64,000 bases of DNA, taken from positions 1 through 64,000 of the forward strand of contig SFHK01000013.1 of assembly GCA_004556395.1 (NCBI GenBank), written 5' to 3'. The translations under genes were made by a program, and so were the position numbers. The DNA comes from Clostridiales bacterium (GTDB lineage Bacteria > Bacillota > Clostridia > Christensenellales > Aristaeellaceae). Below, piece after piece: positions 41,640 to 50,299 of the stretch. Position 1 is the first letter of the stretch. Each line of letters opens with the position of its first letter. Under the pieces are notes generated by a model. The model did not search any database, was not told where the DNA came from, and saw only the letters and a list, made by a program, of their open reading frames with translations.

Positions 41640-43046
41640 TTACACCTCCACAAACGGCAGCAGCGGAGAAATCGGGCGGCCGGGCACGAGGGCGCCGTCT
41701 GCGACGAAGCCCTCGGGGCGGTCGCGGAGCGCGTCGATGAGCGCGGCGCGCAGGCGCGCGACGTCCGGCTGATGCTCGGGGTCGTTTATGGCATTGTGGC
41801 TCTCGGTCGGGTCGTTCGCGAGATCGAAGTACTGTTCGCGTCCCGTCTGGGAGAACCAGACGTACTTGTCGCGCTTCGTGACGATGTAGTGGTTCGAAAG
41901 CGCGCCGTTCGTGTGTTCGCCGTGCAGGAATTCGCGGCCGGGCGCGCCGTCCAGCAGGTTTTCGCCGTCCGAGAACGCGGGGGCTTCGCCGCCCGCGATG
42001 CAGGCGAGCGTGGGCAGGATGTCACGTAGCTCGCACAGCCGCTCCATGCGCCCATGCGCGTTGGCACCGGAGATGATCAGCGGCACGTTGGCGCTGCCGC
42101 GGTAGGGCAGGCTCTTGCGGTACAGGTGATGGTCGCACAGCATCTCGCCGTGGTCGCCGGTGAACACGACGACGGTGTTAGCGGGCAGCGCCTCAAGCAG
42201 GCGGCCGATCTGGTGATCGAGATGCGTGATGCAGGCGTAATAGCCGATCTGCGCTTCGCGAATCATCGTGGGATCCGACGGGCCGGTATAGGAATCCTTC
42301 TCGCGGCCGTGCCGGAGCCACGCTTCCGCGTCGTCCCAGTCGCCGGACAGCGGCGGGGCGATTTGCTGGCCGCGGTAGAAGTCGAAGTAGCAGGCGGGTG
42401 CGTCGAACGGCGGATGCGGGCGGACGTAGGACACGTTCAGGAAAAACGGCATCGAGTGATCCCGGCGGCGCAGAAAATCGAGCGCACGGTCGGTAACCCA
42501 GTTCGTCGGATGGTATTTTTCCTCGTGCGGCCACGGGCGCGCGACCCACGAATTGCACTGTACGCCGCTGTCGTCAACGTCCCGCAGCGTGCCCAGTTCG
42601 TTTTTGAGCCAGTTCAGATAGTCGTCCGCCCACGGCTGATATTCGCGGGCGGGGGTGTCCTCGCGGCGGTAATAATGAAGATAGCCGTCGTGCAGCTCGA
42701 TGTTGTGAAAGCCCATCAGACTGCGCAGCGGGTGCACGTGCATCTTGCCCACGCACTGTGTGTAGTAGCCCAGCCGCGCCAGCTCGCCGGGCAGCGTGTG
42801 TTCATAGCGCCACGGCACGCCGTCGCGATAGCCCACGCGGCCGTGGTGCTCCTGCGAAAGCCCGGTCAGAAGCGCCGCGCGCGCCGGGATGCAGGACGGA
42901 CAGGCGGTGTACATGTTCGGGAAGTACGCGCCGCGCGAGGCGAGCGTGTCCAGGTAGGGCGTTTTCACGTCCGGATGCCCGGCAATGCCAAGGCAGTCGC
43001 CGCGAAACTGGTCGGCGACGATCAGCACGATATTCGGTCTGTTCAT
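41640..43046 (-). CDS. Sulfatase (S1 formylglycine family)
   Basis: Predicted 468 residues, no signal peptide, so probably cytosolic. Removes sulfate from a sugar or related ester. The Cys-type modification motif CIPAR (Cys52, to become formylglycine) lies in YTACPSCIPARAALLTG; metal-binding Asp in LIVADQFRGD and in VVVFTGDHGEMLCDH; substrate-site His/Lys in GKMHVHP. An S1 sulfatase maturase (anSME) must be encoded elsewhere. The start at 43046 has TAGGAGGAC upstream. Single-gene transcript divergent from guaB. Which S1 subfamily, and thus substrate, is not clear. Confidence 0.85.
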   Translation of the reverse strand: MNRPNIVLIVADQFRGDCLGIAGHPDVKTPYLDTLASRGAYFPNMYTACPSCIPARAALLTGLSQEHHGRVGYRDGVPWRYEHTLPGELARLGYYTQCVGKMHVHPLRSLMGFHNIELHDGYLHYYRREDTPAREYQPWADDYLNWLKNELGTLRDVDDSGVQCNSWVARPWPHEEKYHPTNWVTDRALDFLRRRDHSMPFFLNVSYVRPHPPFDAPACYFDFYRGQQIAPPLSGDWDDAEAWLRHGREKDSYTGPSDPTMIREAQIGYYACITHLDHQIGRLLEALPANTVVVFTGDHGEMLCDHHLYRKSLPYRGSANVPLIISGANAHGRMERLCELRDILPTLACIAGGEAPAFSDGENLLDGAPGREFLHGEHTNGALSNHYIVTKRDKYVWFSQTGREQYFDLANDPTESHNAINDPEHQPDVARLRAALIDALRDRPEGFVADGALVPGRPISPLLPFVEV

Positions 43047-43071
43047 GCGTCCTCCTAAGCGTTTTTTTCTT

Positions 43072-43100
43072 ATTGTAACGGCTTTCATTTTCAATGTCAA
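43072..43100 (-). promoter_or_regulatory. Promoter of the sulfatase gene
   Basis: Minus strand TTGACA (complement of 43095-43100), 17-base spacer, TACAAT (complement of 43072-43077). Confidence 0.75.
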
Positions 43101-43173
43101 CCGCGGCGAAACGGACGGGCGCGGACGAAAGAGACTTTTTTGCCGAAAAAAGCGGAAATTTACACGCTGGGGA

Positions 43174-43202
43174 TTGACAGGCGGACGATTCTTTTGTAAA
43201 AT
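43174..43202 (+). promoter_or_regulatory. Promoter of guaB
   Basis: TTGACA (43174-43179), 17-base spacer, TAAAAT (43197-43202), 29 bases before the start codon. Leader too short for a purine riboswitch. Confidence 0.75.
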
Positions 43203-43230
43203 CGTCGGAAAAACCAAGGGGGAATGGGAA

Positions 43231-44679
43231 ATGGCGATGATTCGGGAAGGCCTGACGTTTGACGATGTTCTGCTGGTTCCGCACAAGAGCGACGTTCTGC
43301 CCAGAGAGGTTGACCTCTCGGTGACGCTTGCGAAGGGGATTAAGCTGAACATCCCGCTTTTGTCCGCTGCCATGGACACCGTAACCGACGCCCGTCTGGC
43401 GATTGCCATCGCGCGCGAGGGCGGTCTGGGCGTGATTCACAAGAACATGTCCATTGAGGAACAGGCGGCGAGTGTTGACAAGGTAAAGCGCTCTGAACAC
43501 GGCGTCATTATCGATCCGTTCTATCTTTCTCCCAATCATCTGATTTCCGACGCGCTGGCGCTGATGGAGCGCTATCGCATTTCCGGCGTTCCGATTACCG
43601 AGAACGGCAAGCTGGTCGGCATTCTGACCAACCGCGACCTGCGTTTTGAAACCGATTTTTCCCGTCCCATCCGCGAGGTTATGACCGATAAAAACCTGAT
43701 CACCGCGCCCGAGGGCACGACCCTTGAAGAGGCGAAGGCGATTCTTGCCGCGCACCGCATTGAGAAGCTGCCCATCGTGAACGACAAGTTCGAGCTGCGC
43801 GGTCTGATTACCATTAAGGACATTGAGAAAGCCGTCAAGTATCCCAACAGCGCCAAGGATTCGAGCGGCCGTCTGCTCTGCGCGGGCGCGATTGGCGTGA
43901 CCGGCGACGCGCTGGAGCGCGCGTCCGCGCTGGTGGACGCGAAGGTGGACGTGCTGGGCATCGACACCGCGCACGGACACAGCCGCGGCGTCATTCAGAT
44001 GGTAAGCAAGATCAAGAGCGCGTTCCCGGACATGACCGTGATCGCCGGAAACGTGGCAACCGCCGACGCGACGCGCGAGCTGATTGAGGCGGGCGCGGAC
44101 GTGGTGAAGGTCGGCATCGGCCCGGGTTCCATCTGCACGACGCGCGTCGTCGCGGGCGTGGGCGTTCCGCAGATCACCGCGATCATGGACTGCGCCGAAA
44201 TGGCGGACAAGCTGGGCAAGGTGATCATCGCCGACGGCGGCATCAAGTATTCCGGCGACATCACCAAGGCCATTGCCGCGGGCGCGAGCGCCGTGATGCT
44301 GGGCAGCCTGTTCGCCGGCACCGAGGAGAGCCCCGGAGAGACGGAAATCTATCAGGGTCGTTCCTTCAAGGTGTACCGCGGCATGGGCTCGCTGGCCGCG
44401 ATGGCGCAGGGAAGCAAGGATCGTTATTTCCAGGAGGGCCAGAAGAAGCTGGTGCCCGAGGGCGTCGAGGGCCGCGTGCCGTACAAGGGACCGCTGTCTG
44501 AAACCGTGTTCCAGCTGATCGGCGGCCTGCGCAGCGGCATGGGCTACTGCGGCAGCCGCGACATTCAGACGCTGCGGCAGACCGGCGAATTCATCCGCAT
44601 TACCTCTGCCGGCCTGATCGAAAGCCATCCGCACGACATCACCATCACCAAGGAAGCGCCGAACTATTCCCGCATGTAA
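43231..44679 (+). CDS. guaB: Inosine-5'-monophosphate dehydrogenase
   Basis: Predicted 482 residues. NAD-dependent step from IMP to XMP, which commits to GMP. TIM barrel with N-terminal LTFDDVLLVP, two CBS domains inserted (about 93-205), NAD site DTAHGHS, catalytic loop GIGPGSICTTR (Cys302), GADGGIKYSGDI and the flap with SSGMGYCGSRDI-like GMGYCGS. Complete. ATG at 43231 has AAGGGGGAA upstream; ATG two codons later is an alternative. Confidence 0.96.
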   Translation: MAMIREGLTFDDVLLVPHKSDVLPREVDLSVTLAKGIKLNIPLLSAAMDTVTDARLAIAIAREGGLGVIHKNMSIEEQAASVDKVKRSEHGVIIDPFYLSPNHLISDALALMERYRISGVPITENGKLVGILTNRDLRFETDFSRPIREVMTDKNLITAPEGTTLEEAKAILAAHRIEKLPIVNDKFELRGLITIKDIEKAVKYPNSAKDSSGRLLCAGAIGVTGDALERASALVDAKVDVLGIDTAHGHSRGVIQMVSKIKSAFPDMTVIAGNVATADATRELIEAGADVVKVGIGPGSICTTRVVAGVGVPQITAIMDCAEMADKLGKVIIADGGIKYSGDITKAIAAGASAVMLGSLFAGTEESPGETEIYQGRSFKVYRGMGSLAAMAQGSKDRYFQEGQKKLVPEGVEGRVPYKGPLSETVFQLIGGLRSGMGYCGSRDIQTLRQTGEFIRITSAGLIESHPHDITITKEAPNYSRM

Positions 44680-44697
44680 TTGCGAGGCGCACTTCGG

Positions 44698-44746
44698 GGC
44701 TCCGGAAGCCTTTCCCGCAGGGGAGAGCGTTTCCGGAGCTCTTTTT
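44698..44746 (+). terminator. Terminator after guaB
   Basis: GCTCCGGAA/TTCCGGAGC (44699-44707 with 44731-44739), with further pairing inside the 23-base centre, then CTTTTT (44741-44746). Confidence 0.75.
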
Positions 44747-44811
44747 CTGTTCAAAACGCAACATTTCAAACTTCACGAAGAGAAAATGTAGATAAAAATT
44801 AGCTGCACCTA

Positions 44812-44840
44812 TTGACGGATGATGCTAAGTGCTCTATAAT
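44812..44840 (+). promoter_or_regulatory. Promoter of the pectin-oligomer operon
   Basis: TTGACG (44812-44817), 17-base spacer, perfect TATAAT (44835-44840). Confidence 0.8.
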
Positions 44841-44853
44841 GTAAGCGCTAACA
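44840..44853 (+). promoter_or_regulatory. cre site (CcpA or other LacI-family operator)
   Basis: TGTAAGCGCTAACA fits the cre consensus TGWNANCGNTNWCA at every position. It begins at the last base of the -10 box and covers the transcription start, the position where a bound repressor blocks initiation. Confidence 0.75.
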
Positions 44854-44883
44854 ATCATTTGTATCTTAACCGAGGGGAGCGCT

Positions 44884-45933
44884 GTGGATTATACCGAGCT
44901 TGCCAATCGCGTGCTCAGCATGCTGAAGACGGAGCATGGGGACGACCCTTCCAACGGTCATCTGACGATGGACAACTGGGAGTGGCCGACGGGCGTGGCG
45001 CTTTATGGCGTCTATAAAACCTATCAGCAGAGCGGAGACAGGGCGATTCTGGACTATCTGACGGCGTGGTACGACCGCCGCCTTCAAATGGAGCCGCCGC
45101 ATCGCAATGTGAACACCGTCGCGCCGGTGCTGGCGCTCACATGCTTATATGATGAAACGCGCAATCCGGCCTATCTGCCCGTGATCGAAAGCTGGGCGGA
45201 GTGGGTGCTGCGCGATATGCCGCGCACGGAGCTGGGCGGACTTCAGCATTGCACGGTGTGGAACAAGCACTACCAGCAGCTCTGGTGCGACACGCTGATG
45301 ATGGCGTGCCTGTTTCTGGCCAAGGCGGGCGTCGTGCTGAACCGGCCGGAATGGATTGACGAAGCGGAATATCAGTTCCTGCTGCACATACGGTATCTTC
45401 AGGACAAGCGGACGGGGCTGTTCTATCACGGCTGGACGTTCGACGGCCGGAGCAACTTCGCAAACGCCTTCTGGGCGCGCGGGAATGCGTGGTTCACCGT
45501 GTCGGCCATCGAGCTGTACGACATTACCGGGCGCGACAACGCTGCCATGCGCCTGATTCGCGCGGCGTTCCGGGAGCAGGCGCTGGCGCTGTGGAAATAT
45601 CAGCGCGTGAACGGCCTGTTTACGACGCTTATCGACGTGGAGGAAACCTACTGCGAAACCAGCGCCACGGCGGGCATTGCCTACGGCGTGAGCAAGGCGC
45701 TGCGGCTGGGATGGCTGTCGGGCGAGCGCTATGCCGAAATGGGACGGCTGGCGGCGCAGGCGGTCATCGCGCAGATTGACGAGGAAGGCGCGGTGCAGGG
45801 TGTGTCCGGCGGAACGGGCATGGGGCACGACCTTGAGCATTATAAGAAGATCATCGTAACGCCCACGGCCTACGGGCAGGGACTGGCGTTTCTGATGCTG
45901 ACGGAATTGATACGGGAGGAGGAAGGAAAATGA
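44884..45933 (+). CDS. GH105 unsaturated galacturonyl/rhamnogalacturonyl hydrolase
   Basis: Predicted 349 residues with GTG start at 44884 and GAGGGGAG upstream. Alpha/alpha-barrel hydrolase that cleaves the unsaturated uronic acid left at the non-reducing end by pectin lyases. Landmarks: LTMDNWEWPTGVALYG, VWNKHYQQLWCDTLMMACLFL with the likely catalytic Asp at about 136, YHGWTFDG, NAFWARGNAW and DVEETYCETSATAGIAYG. No signal peptide, so it works on imported oligomers. First gene of the operon with a cre site; overlaps the next gene by 4 bases. Confidence 0.88.
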   Translation: MDYTELANRVLSMLKTEHGDDPSNGHLTMDNWEWPTGVALYGVYKTYQQSGDRAILDYLTAWYDRRLQMEPPHRNVNTVAPVLALTCLYDETRNPAYLPVIESWAEWVLRDMPRTELGGLQHCTVWNKHYQQLWCDTLMMACLFLAKAGVVLNRPEWIDEAEYQFLLHIRYLQDKRTGLFYHGWTFDGRSNFANAFWARGNAWFTVSAIELYDITGRDNAAMRLIRAAFREQALALWKYQRVNGLFTTLIDVEETYCETSATAGIAYGVSKALRLGWLSGERYAEMGRLAAQAVIAQIDEEGAVQGVSGGTGMGHDLEHYKKIIVTPTAYGQGLAFLMLTELIREEEGK

Positions 45934-46886
45934 ACAAAGCGGTGACGAAACGCGTGGCGATGCACGGCACGGGGCGCGAATACCTGCGCCGCCTGAGCGC
46001 GGACATCCGACGTGACAGGTGGCTGTACGCGCTGCTCGTTCCGGGCGTGGTCTACTTTCTGGTTTTCAAGTATCTGCCCATGTGGGGCGTTGTGATGGCG
46101 TTCGAGAACTACGTGCCGTTTTCCGGCGTGTTCGGCAGCGAATGGGTGGGCATGAAGTGGTTCGGCTACTTCTTCTTATCGCCCGCGTGGACGCGGTATC
46201 TCGCGAACACGCTCGTGCTTTCGCTGATGAATATCGTGTTCTATTTCCCCGCGCCGATCATTCTGGCGCTGCTGCTCAACGAAATGCAGTCGCTGCGCTA
46301 TAAGAAGGTTTTGCAGACGCTTCTGTATGTGCCGCACTTCATTTCCATCGTAATCGTCGTGTCCATCACGTTCGTGATCTTCGGTTCCTCCGGCATCATC
46401 TACCGGCTCACGGAAAAGATGCTGGGGCAGCCGATCAAGTATCTGTCCGACCCGGGCGTGTTCCGCTGGATGATCATCGGCCAGACGGTCTGGAAGGAAA
46501 CCGGCTGGGGCACGATCATCTTCCTTGCGGCGCTGACGAACGTGGACGTGCAGCTATACGAAGCGGCGATGGTGGACGGCGCGGGCCGTCTGCGCAGGCT
46601 GTGGCACATCACGCTGCCGGCGATTCGTTCCACGATCGTCCTCATGCTGATCCTGCGCATGGGCAGCATGCTGGACACCGGCTACGACCACCTGATTCTG
46701 ATGGCGAACTCGCTGAACCGAAACGTTTCCCAGACGCTGGACGTGTTCGTATACGAGCAGGGTCTGAAAAACGGCCAGTACAGCTACGCGTCCGCCGTCG
46801 GTCTGATGAAGGCGGTCGTGAGCGTGACGCTGGTAGTGTCGGCAAACAAGATTGCCCATGCTCTCGGCGAGCAGGGACTATACTGA
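45930..46886 (+). CDS. Sugar ABC transporter permease (LplB-type)
   Basis: Predicted 318 residues, six membrane helices (first about 31-55: LYALLVPGVVYFLVFKYLP). The EAA loop for ATPase contact reads LYEAAMVDGAGRLRRLWHITLP. LplB/YteP type permease, as used for uronic-acid-containing oligosaccharides in Bacillus. GGAGGAAGG upstream; overlaps the GH105 gene by ATGA and precedes its partner permease. No ATPase gene is nearby. Confidence 0.92.
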   Translation: MNKAVTKRVAMHGTGREYLRRLSADIRRDRWLYALLVPGVVYFLVFKYLPMWGVVMAFENYVPFSGVFGSEWVGMKWFGYFFLSPAWTRYLANTLVLSLMNIVFYFPAPIILALLLNEMQSLRYKKVLQTLLYVPHFISIVIVVSITFVIFGSSGIIYRLTEKMLGQPIKYLSDPGVFRWMIIGQTVWKETGWGTIIFLAALTNVDVQLYEAAMVDGAGRLRRLWHITLPAIRSTIVLMLILRMGSMLDTGYDHLILMANSLNRNVSQTLDVFVYEQGLKNGQYSYASAVGLMKAVVSVTLVVSANKIAHALGEQGLY

Positions 46887-46901
46887 GGGGAGGCGGGCGA
46901 G

Positions 46902-47846
46902 ATGAAAAAGAAGACGGCGTTTTCCCCGAACCAGCACCTGCGCAGAGTCGGTGGCCCGGTGGGACAGCACAATTCCTTCGGAAGCCGCGCGTTCGACATC
47001 TTCAACTATGTCTTCGTGACGTTGGTGGCATTCACGACGATCCTGCCGTTCATTTACATCATCGGCGCGTCGTTCGCCACGGAGTATGAGCTTTCCACGC
47101 GCCCGATGTTCCTCATTCCGCGGGACGTGACGCTGGATTCCTACCGTTACATCTTTTCGTCCAACAAGATTCTGGGCGCGTTCGGCAACTCGGTGTTCAT
47201 CACCGCCGCAGGTACGGCCGTGAACCTGTTCTTCACGTCGACGATGGCCTACGCGATTTCGAAAAAACGCCTGCGCGGACGCACGGCGATTCTGAATCTG
47301 GTCATCTTTTCGATGTTCTTCTCCGGCGGCATGATTCCGGGCTTCATCGTGGTGTCGAGCTGGCTCAAGATGAAGAACACCTACTGGTCGGTCATCATTC
47401 CCGGCGCGATCAGCGCGTATAACATGATGATCGTGAAGAACTTCTTCCAGGGGATTCCGCAGGAGCTGGAGGAATCGGCCTACATCGACGGCTGCAACGA
47501 CATCAAGACGCTGGTGCGCATCGTGCTGCCCCTGTCGCTGCCGGTGCTGGCGACGTTCGGCCTGTTCTATGCCGTCGGACACTGGAACGCGTACTTCGGC
47601 GCGATGATCTATATGCCCGGCGCGCGCGAAAAGTGGCCGCTGCAGGTGCTGCTGCGCGAGATCATCATCCTGAGCAATTCGTCCGCGGGCGATCTGGCGA
47701 ACCTTGACCCGAACTTCGTCGCGCCGCCGGAGCAGTCCATCAAGATGGCGGTTATCGTCGTTTCCACGGTGCCGATCATGTGCGTCTATCCGTTCCTTCA
47801 GAAGTATTTCGTGAAGGGCGTAATGGTCGGCGCGCTGAAAGGATAG
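46902..47846 (+). CDS. Sugar ABC transporter permease (LplC/YtcP-type)
   Basis: Predicted 314 residues, six membrane helices, cytosolic N-terminus of about 40 residues. EAA loop: ELEESAYIDGCNDIKTLVRIVLPLS. It heterodimerises with the preceding permease. Ribosome site GAGGGGAGG; 15 bases after the first permease. Confidence 0.92.
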   Translation: MKKKTAFSPNQHLRRVGGPVGQHNSFGSRAFDIFNYVFVTLVAFTTILPFIYIIGASFATEYELSTRPMFLIPRDVTLDSYRYIFSSNKILGAFGNSVFITAAGTAVNLFFTSTMAYAISKKRLRGRTAILNLVIFSMFFSGGMIPGFIVVSSWLKMKNTYWSVIIPGAISAYNMMIVKNFFQGIPQELEESAYIDGCNDIKTLVRIVLPLSLPVLATFGLFYAVGHWNAYFGAMIYMPGAREKWPLQVLLREIIILSNSSAGDLANLDPNFVAPPEQSIKMAVIVVSTVPIMCVYPFLQKYFVKGVMVGALKG

Positions 47847-47849
47847 GTT

Positions 47850-47871
47850 ATTCGCGGCCATGCCGCAGAAT
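47850..47871 (+). other. Hairpin between permease and binding-protein genes
   Basis: ATTCGCGG/CCGC(A)GAAT: stem 47850-47857 with 47863-47871 (one bulged A), 5-base loop. No T run. Hairpins at this place often protect the binding-protein mRNA so that more is made; that role is inferred. Confidence 0.4.
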
Positions 47872-47897
47872 GATAAGAAAACGAGGAGGAGATAAGA

Positions 47898-49397
47898 ATG
47901 AAGAAACTGCTTTCCCTGGTTCTGGCGCTGGCAATGCTGCTTTCCGTGGGCTGCTTTGCCGAAACCGAAGAGGCTCCGTTTGAGCTGACGGTGCTGCTTC
48001 CCGACTTCTACACCACCGAGGAATTCATGGTGGAGGGCAACCCCGTGCTGGAAGCCATTGAGAAGGCGACCGGCGTGCGCCTGAAGATCACCTGGGCGGC
48101 CAACTCCGAATACGGCACCACCATCAGCACCACGCTGGCCGACGCGAACACCATGCCCATGGTGATGGCGCTGACCGACGCGCGCGGCTCCGTTGTGATC
48201 GATTCCGCCCGCGCGGGCGCGTTCTGGGAGCTGACCGATTTCGTGAAGGACGCCGAGAACTATCCCTACCTCGCGGCGGGCTCTGAGGGCGTTTACAACA
48301 ACATCTCCATCGACGGCAAAATCTTCGGCGTATACCGCAGCCGCGCGTATCCCCGCGCCGGTATCTACTACCGCAAGGACATCGCCGCGAAGATGGGCAT
48401 TGACGAAGTGCCCCAGACGCTCGAGGATCTGACCGAGCTGGCCGAGGCGCTCGCGCAGTACAGCGACGACACCTACGCGCTGAACATGTGCTCCTACACC
48501 GCTGGTACCATCAACCTGATCACCGTCGCCTTCGGCGCGCCGCAGACCTGGGGCGTGAACGAGGAGGGCAACATCTATCCCGCGCACGAGAGTCCGGCGT
48601 ACCTCGAGGGTCTCAACTGGCTGCGCCACCTGTATGAAATCGGCGGCATCGATCCCGACTTCATCACCATCGACTCCACCAACTGGGACAACATCGAGCG
48701 CACCGGCAAGGCCTTTATGCGCTTCGACTGTCTGGACAACGCGTATCGTCAGCAGGAGTGGTTTGAGAAGAACGAGGGCGTGACCGAGCAGATCTTCGAA
48801 ATGATCGGCGGTCTGGAAAAGGCCGACGGCACCATCTCCGTGTGGCCGCAGAACGCGGGCTTCTCCGGCGAAATCGTCGTCACCAAGCAGGTGAGCGAGG
48901 AAGACCTGCCCAAGGTCATGAAGTTCCTTGACTGGGTGAACGGCCCCGAAGGCCAGATGCTCATCAACTGGGGCGTTCAGGACAAGACCTACTGGATCGA
49001 CGAGGATGGCTATCGCCTTTCCTCCCCGACCAGCGGCGAGGATCTGACCAGCCAGATTCACGTGATTCAGCACAGCCTGAACCAGCTGGGCATGAACGTG
49101 CCGGGCGATCTGTGCGTCCCGATGAAGCTCACCGAGCTTCGCGCGAAGTACAACGCGATCAACGCTGAGTACGCGCAGTACGCCGTGTCCGACCCCTGCT
49201 ATCCGTTCATCAGCGAGACGAACGTGGCCTTTGGCAGTGTGCTGAGCACCATCATCTCCGACGCCGCGGTGCAGTACATCGCGCATCAGATCGATGAGGA
49301 CGGTCTGCGCGCCGCGTGGGCGCAGTGGAGCGCCGAGGGCGGCGAGCAGATGACGCAGGAATACAACGAAGCGTATCATGCGTCTCTGGCCGACTGA
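47898..49397 (+). CDS. Extracellular solute-binding lipoprotein (oligosaccharide)
   Basis: Predicted 499 residues. Signal MKKLLSLVLALAMLLSVGC with Cys19 as probable lipidation site (the lipobox SVGC is slightly off consensus). Family 1 binding-protein fold as in LplA/YtcQ: FELTVLLPDF near the start, YPRAGIYYRKDIAAKMGIDEVP in the middle, FLDWVNGPEGQMLINWG near the end. It delivers the oligomer to the two permeases. Ribosome site GAGGAGGAG. Flanked by hairpins on both sides. Confidence 0.9.
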   Translation: MKKLLSLVLALAMLLSVGCFAETEEAPFELTVLLPDFYTTEEFMVEGNPVLEAIEKATGVRLKITWAANSEYGTTISTTLADANTMPMVMALTDARGSVVIDSARAGAFWELTDFVKDAENYPYLAAGSEGVYNNISIDGKIFGVYRSRAYPRAGIYYRKDIAAKMGIDEVPQTLEDLTELAEALAQYSDDTYALNMCSYTAGTINLITVAFGAPQTWGVNEEGNIYPAHESPAYLEGLNWLRHLYEIGGIDPDFITIDSTNWDNIERTGKAFMRFDCLDNAYRQQEWFEKNEGVTEQIFEMIGGLEKADGTISVWPQNAGFSGEIVVTKQVSEEDLPKVMKFLDWVNGPEGQMLINWGVQDKTYWIDEDGYRLSSPTSGEDLTSQIHVIQHSLNQLGMNVPGDLCVPMKLTELRAKYNAINAEYAQYAVSDPCYPFISETNVAFGSVLSTIISDAAVQYIAHQIDEDGLRAAWAQWSAEGGEQMTQEYNEAYHASLAD

Positions 49398-49418
49398 TCA
49401 AACGCGAAAACCGAGTCT

Positions 49419-49452
49419 CGTACCCGCCGTCCTGAACTGGGCGGCGGGTACG
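49419..49452 (+). other. Stable hairpin after the binding-protein gene
   Basis: A 14-bp stem (49419-49432 with 49439-49452, core CGTACCCGCCG/CGGCGGGTACG), 6-base loop. No T run follows, so it probably marks an mRNA 3' end after processing or attenuates read-through into the two enzyme genes. Confidence 0.5.
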
Positions 49453-49482
49453 CTTCAAAATGGCACGGGAGGAAAGACACGA

Positions 49483-50286
49483 ATGAACAGGGTTTATTGC
49501 TGCTTCCCCGGCGGGAAGCACAAGGCGCTCACAATGAGCTATGACGACGGCCGGCTGGAGGATCGACGGCTGATCGAAATCTTCAACCGCAATGGCATTC
49601 GGGGCACGTTTCACCTGAACAGCGGCCTGTGGGAAGGCGACGCAAGGCGCATCCAGCCGGAGGAAATCGCCGAGCTGTACCGCGGGCACGAGGTCGCCTG
49701 TCACACGGCGACGCACCCGACGATCGCGCGCTGCCCGATTTCGGAGGTGGCGGACGAAATATTCCGCGACCGCGCGGCGCTGGAAGCGAGAACGGGCTAT
49801 CCCGTGCGCGGGCTGAGCTATCCAAACGGCTCCGTGACGGAGGAAATCGAGCGGCTTCTGCCGATGCTGGGCATTCGCTATTCGCGCGTGGTCGGCTCGT
49901 CCGACGGCTTCGCGCTGCCGGAGAATCCGTATCGCTGGATGGCGACCTGCCACCATAACCACAGGCTGCTGGAGCTGGGCGAGCAGTTCCGGGGGCTGTT
50001 TAAAAAGCAGTACCTCTATCTGATGTACGTGTGGGGGCACAGCTACGAATTCGGCGAGCAGGGCAACTGGGCGCTGATGGAGGAATTCTGCGCGCAGATG
50101 GGCGGCCGGGACGACATATGGTACTGCACGAACATCGAACTGATGGACTGCGTGGACGATTTCAGGCGTTTGCAGTTTGCGGCGGACAACGGATTTGTGT
50201 ACAATCCGAGCGCGCGCGCCTGCTGGCTTCGCGTGAACGACGGCGAGCCGGTGTGCGTGGCGGCGGGCGAAACGAAGCGTCTTTGA
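49483..50286 (+). CDS. Polysaccharide deacetylase (CE4-like)
   Basis: Predicted 267 residues without signal peptide. NodB-homology barrel: ALTMSYDDGRLEDRRLIEIFNRNGIRGTFHLN (motif 1, with the DD pair), HEVACHTATHPTIARC (motif 2 His-rich), RGLSYPNGSVTEE (motif 3, Arg), and a YVWGHSYEF with His near the end. A cytosolic deacetylase in this operon would fit acetylated pectic oligomers; that role is inferred. The start at 49483 has GGGAGGAAA upstream. Confidence 0.8.
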   Translation: MNRVYCCFPGGKHKALTMSYDDGRLEDRRLIEIFNRNGIRGTFHLNSGLWEGDARRIQPEEIAELYRGHEVACHTATHPTIARCPISEVADEIFRDRAALEARTGYPVRGLSYPNGSVTEEIERLLPMLGIRYSRVVGSSDGFALPENPYRWMATCHHNHRLLELGEQFRGLFKKQYLYLMYVWGHSYEFGEQGNWALMEEFCAQMGGRDDIWYCTNIELMDCVDDFRRLQFAADNGFVYNPSARACWLRVNDGEPVCVAAGETKRL

Positions 50287-50299
50287 AAGGGAGAAGACA

